A stretch of 6,057 bases of DNA, taken from assembly GCA_964636485.1 (NCBI GenBank), contig CAZWSO010000152.1, positions 1 to 6,057 on the forward strand, in the 5' to 3' direction. A model generated the notes under the pieces. The model ran no database searches, was not told the DNA's origin, and saw only the letters and a program-made list of their open reading frames with translations. Below, piece by piece: positions 5,187-6,057 of this stretch (the stretch's first letter is position 1; the number at the start of each line of letters is the position of its first letter). The position numbers and the translations under genes were made by a program. This DNA is from CAYXRS01 sp964636485 (GTDB lineage: Bacteria > Gemmatimonadota > Gemmatimonadetes > Gemmatimonadales > Gemmatimonadaceae).

Positions 5187-5549
5187 GTGCCCCCCATACG
5201 TGAGGTCCAGATCTTCGGCGTCAGGAAGAGCGCAGACACGCGAAAGGCCTTGCGGTTCTTTGCCGAGCGTCGGGTGAAGACCCATTTCGTGGATCTCACC
5301 GTTCGCGCGGCATCGTTGGGCGAGCTGCAGCGCTTTGCGCAGAAGTTCGGAGCGCGTGCGCTGATCGATACATCGTCGCGCCGCTTCGACGAACTGGGAC
5401 TGCGTCACGCCACCTACTCCGACGACCGCCTGCTCGAGAAGCTGGCTGACGAACCGCTCCTCCTCCGCCTCCCGCTCGTGCGCCAGCAGAACCGCCTGAC
5501 AGTCGGCGACGCCGAAGCGGAGTGGAAGAGCTGGATGGTGCCGGGTTGA
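5187..5549 (+). CDS. ArsC/Spx-fold protein lacking the catalytic cysteine, 120 aa
   Basis: The length and layout fit the ArsC/Spx/YffB family, whose members are thioredoxin-fold proteins: VQIFGVRKSADTRKALRFF (7-25) for the first strand, active-site loop and helix; THFVDL (32-37); a helix with ELQRFAQKFG (46-55); LIDTSSRRFDELG (59-71); and the closing EPLLLRLPLVRQQNRLTVGD (89-108) with EWKSWM. In relatives the loop reads like YGIxNCDTxxKA with a catalytic or redox Cys. Here the aligned position is S15, and the whole protein has no cysteine. The Arg usually just before the closing Pro is L95, with R94 one place away. Arsenate reduction by the normal chemistry is therefore not expected; a binding or regulatory role like that of Spx is possible but untested. 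The GTG start at 5187 precedes the first family residues, and no clear ribosome binding site is present. Its TGA overlaps the ATPase start. Confidence 0.8.
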   Translation: MPPIREVQIFGVRKSADTRKALRFFAERRVKTHFVDLTVRAASLGELQRFAQKFGARALIDTSSRRFDELGLRHATYSDDRLLEKLADEPLLLRLPLVRQQNRLTVGDAEAEWKSWMVPG

Positions 5550-6057
5550 CGCAGCTCTCGCTTGCAGGCGTCGCCGTGGAGTTCGGCGCCGAGCTGATCT
5601 TCTCCGATGTCACTTTGACTGTCGCCCGCGGTGAGCGGTGGGGGGTTGTCGGGCGCAACGGCACGGGCAAGACGACGCTGTTCCGACTGATCACCGGCGA
5701 TCTACAGCCGTCGCGCGGCAGCATTGCGCGTACGCCGGGCCTTCGCATCGCACTCCTCGAGCAGCACCGCGACTTCGGTGACGCGGAGACCGTGTGGGAG
5801 GCGGCCGCAGGCCAGTCCGCGCACCTCTTCGCACTCGAGCGCTCCCTCACCGACCAGACCACCGTGCTGGCGGAGATGGGCCAGGCGAGCACCCCGCAGA
5901 TGCTCGCGCGCTACGATCGCGACCTCGAGCGGTTCGAGCGCGAAGGCGGCTACACTCTGGCTCCGCGCGTTGATGCAGTGCTCCAGGGGCTCGGGTTTGA
6001 CGCCGACGAGGCGCGGCGGCGGCCGCTCGACACGCTCTCCGGCGGCGAGCGCGGGCG
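5546..6057 (+). CDS. ABC-F type ATPase, N-terminal part (cut by window end)
   Basis: The first 170 residues of a soluble ABC ATPase are visible. They contain the Walker A motif GRNGTGKT (36-43), a Q-loop glutamine at Q73 in LLEQ, and the signature LSGGE (164-168). The stretch between Q-loop and signature is long and helical, with ERSL and RYDRDLERFEREGGY (122-136), as in ABC-F proteins such as Uup and EttA, which act on ribosomes or DNA rather than as transporters. No membrane segment is seen, and the second ATPase half, if present, lies beyond the window. The start is TTG at 5546, which gives the usual family opening (LxGVxVxFGxxxIFxxVxL) and overlaps the stop of the ArsC-like gene as TTGA. 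This implies translational coupling. GGATGG at 5533-5538 is a weak ribosome binding site. The exact ABC-F subtype cannot be decided from this half. Confidence 0.88.
   Translation, partial: MTQLSLAGVAVEFGAELIFSDVTLTVARGERWGVVGRNGTGKTTLFRLITGDLQPSRGSIARTPGLRIALLEQHRDFGDAETVWEAAAGQSAHLFALERSLTDQTTVLAEMGQASTPQMLARYDRDLERFEREGGYTLAPRVDAVLQGLGFDADEARRRPLDTLSGGERG

Overview
The window is GC-rich bacterial chromosomal DNA with tightly packed protein genes. It uses GTG and TTG starts, has few clear Shine-Dalgarno sequences and shows strong third-position GC. Two lipobox-type lipoproteins and an NfeD-like membrane protein suggest a diderm-type envelope. The gene set and protein style look like Gemmatimonadota or a similar environmental lineage. 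That assignment rests on remembered resemblance and was not tested. No rRNA, tRNA, CRISPR array, transposase or phage gene was found.

Left edge (1-512, + strand): possibly the last 20 codons of an upstream gene, then a short non-coding stretch with a degenerate 8-bp-period repeat, then a 100-residue uncharacterised acidic protein (210-512). Its 3' end overlaps by 17 nt the 3' end of a convergent small membrane zinc-ribbon gene (496-768, - strand, TTG start).

Middle (946-5037, all - strand, read right to left): five co-directional genes. In transcription order they are a membrane-anchored LysM protein, a YheT-family alpha/beta hydrolase, a VanX-type D-Ala-D-Ala dipeptidase lipoprotein, a dienelactone-hydrolase-family lipoprotein, and an NfeD-like membrane protein with a C-terminal OB fold. 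Gaps are 9, 77, 70 and 3 nt, so at least the first pair and the last pair are probably co-transcribed, and one long unit is possible. Four of the five products should be in or outside the membrane, and two (LysM, VanX type) point to peptidoglycan. The zinc-ribbon gene follows on the same strand after a 177-nt gap that holds two inverted repeats.

Right edge (5187-6057, + strand): a divergent pair. The first is an ArsC/Spx-fold protein with no cysteine at all. The second overlaps it by 4 nt (TTGA) and is the start of an ABC-F type ATPase cut off by the window end. An AT-rich island at 5111-5130 lies between the two divergent units and is the likely promoter area.

The window looks mostly like ordinary housekeeping sequence with an envelope flavour. 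No convincing new defence or mobile system is visible. The points most worth a second look are the cysteine-free ArsC-like protein, the 8-bp-period repeat, the exported VanX-type enzyme in its cell-wall context, and the two uncharacterised small proteins at the left end.
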